Assembly (NCBI GenBank): GCA_003487005.1 | Contig: DNFG01000097.1 | Location: 140 to 13,116, forward strand | DNA from: Bryobacterales bacterium | Lineage (GTDB): Bacteria > Acidobacteriota > Terriglobia > Bryobacterales > Bryobacteraceae | DNA length: 12,977 nt | Direction of reading: 5' to 3' | In this document: positions 12,922-12,977 of the stretch, piece after piece | Position numbering within the stretch: position 1 is the stretch's first letter | How the letters are laid out: each line of letters starts with the position of its first letter | Translations under genes and position numbers: made by a program | The notes under the pieces: generated by a model | Told to the model about the DNA's origin: nothing | What the model saw: the letters and a program-made list of their open reading frames with translations, nothing else | Databases searched by the model: none

Positions 12922-12977
12922 AACGGCTCACGGCTCTCAATCTGCTTCTCCTCGTTCTGATCGGCGCCGGCGCCGAT
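12918..12977 (+). CDS. Start of next operon gene, signal or membrane anchor only
   Basis: Twenty codons are visible before the window ends: MKRLTALNLLLLVLIGAGAD, a basic start and a hydrophobic segment that is a signal peptide or membrane anchor. ATG 12918 overlaps the gspM stop (ATGA), and GGAGG (12907-12911) lies 6 nt upstream. A GspC-, GspN- or PilP-like component would fit this place in the operon, as would another exported protein; the visible part cannot decide. Confidence 0.6.
   Translation, partial: MKRLTALNLLLLVLIGAGAD

Overview
This is high-GC bacterial DNA with tightly packed, overlapping genes. The gene families suggest an Acidobacteriota-type genome, perhaps Bryobacterales/Solibacter-like: secreted plant-polysaccharide enzymes with Tat- or Sec-type leaders, an acidobacterial-looking ECF sigma/anti-sigma pair, and a general secretion (type II) operon starting at gspE. 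That assignment is inferred from gene content and composition, because no rRNA or other marker gene is present.

Layout. Positions 1-404 hold the 3' end of an apiosidase-like (DUF4038/GH140-type) glycoside hydrolase. A 232-bp non-coding gap (405-636) carries two adjacent inverted repeats. Next come a secreted CE15-type glucuronoyl esterase (637-1944) and, overlapping it by 4 nt, an unrecognised protein with a Tat-like leader (1941-2804). On the minus strand lies a HicB-HicA toxin-antitoxin locus (3245 down to 2816). Its order is antitoxin first, and the toxin gene has an in-frame amber codon near its start. A perfect 11-bp inverted repeat sits in the divergent intergenic region (3246-3338).

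From about 3339 to the window end all genes are on the plus strand with overlaps or gaps of a few bases, so they probably form one operon: ECF sigma factor, membrane anti-sigma factor, an unrecognised secreted 180-aa protein, then the type II secretion genes gspE, F, G, H, I, J, K, L (a PilM/PilN-type fused protein), M (PilO-like) and the first codons of another membrane or exported protein. No secretin (GspD) or prepilin peptidase lies in the window; gspD may be downstream.

Working model. GspE (ATPase) and GspF (platform) with GspL/GspM assemble a pseudopilus of GspG-K that pushes folded periplasmic proteins through a secretin. Exported esterases and hydrolases such as those at the left end are plausible substrates, but nothing in the sequence proves this. 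The sigma/anti-sigma pair at the head of the operon suggests that the secretion machine is under envelope- or substrate-responsive transcription control. This coupling, with the conserved-looking secreted protein between regulator and machine, is the most interesting feature of the window.
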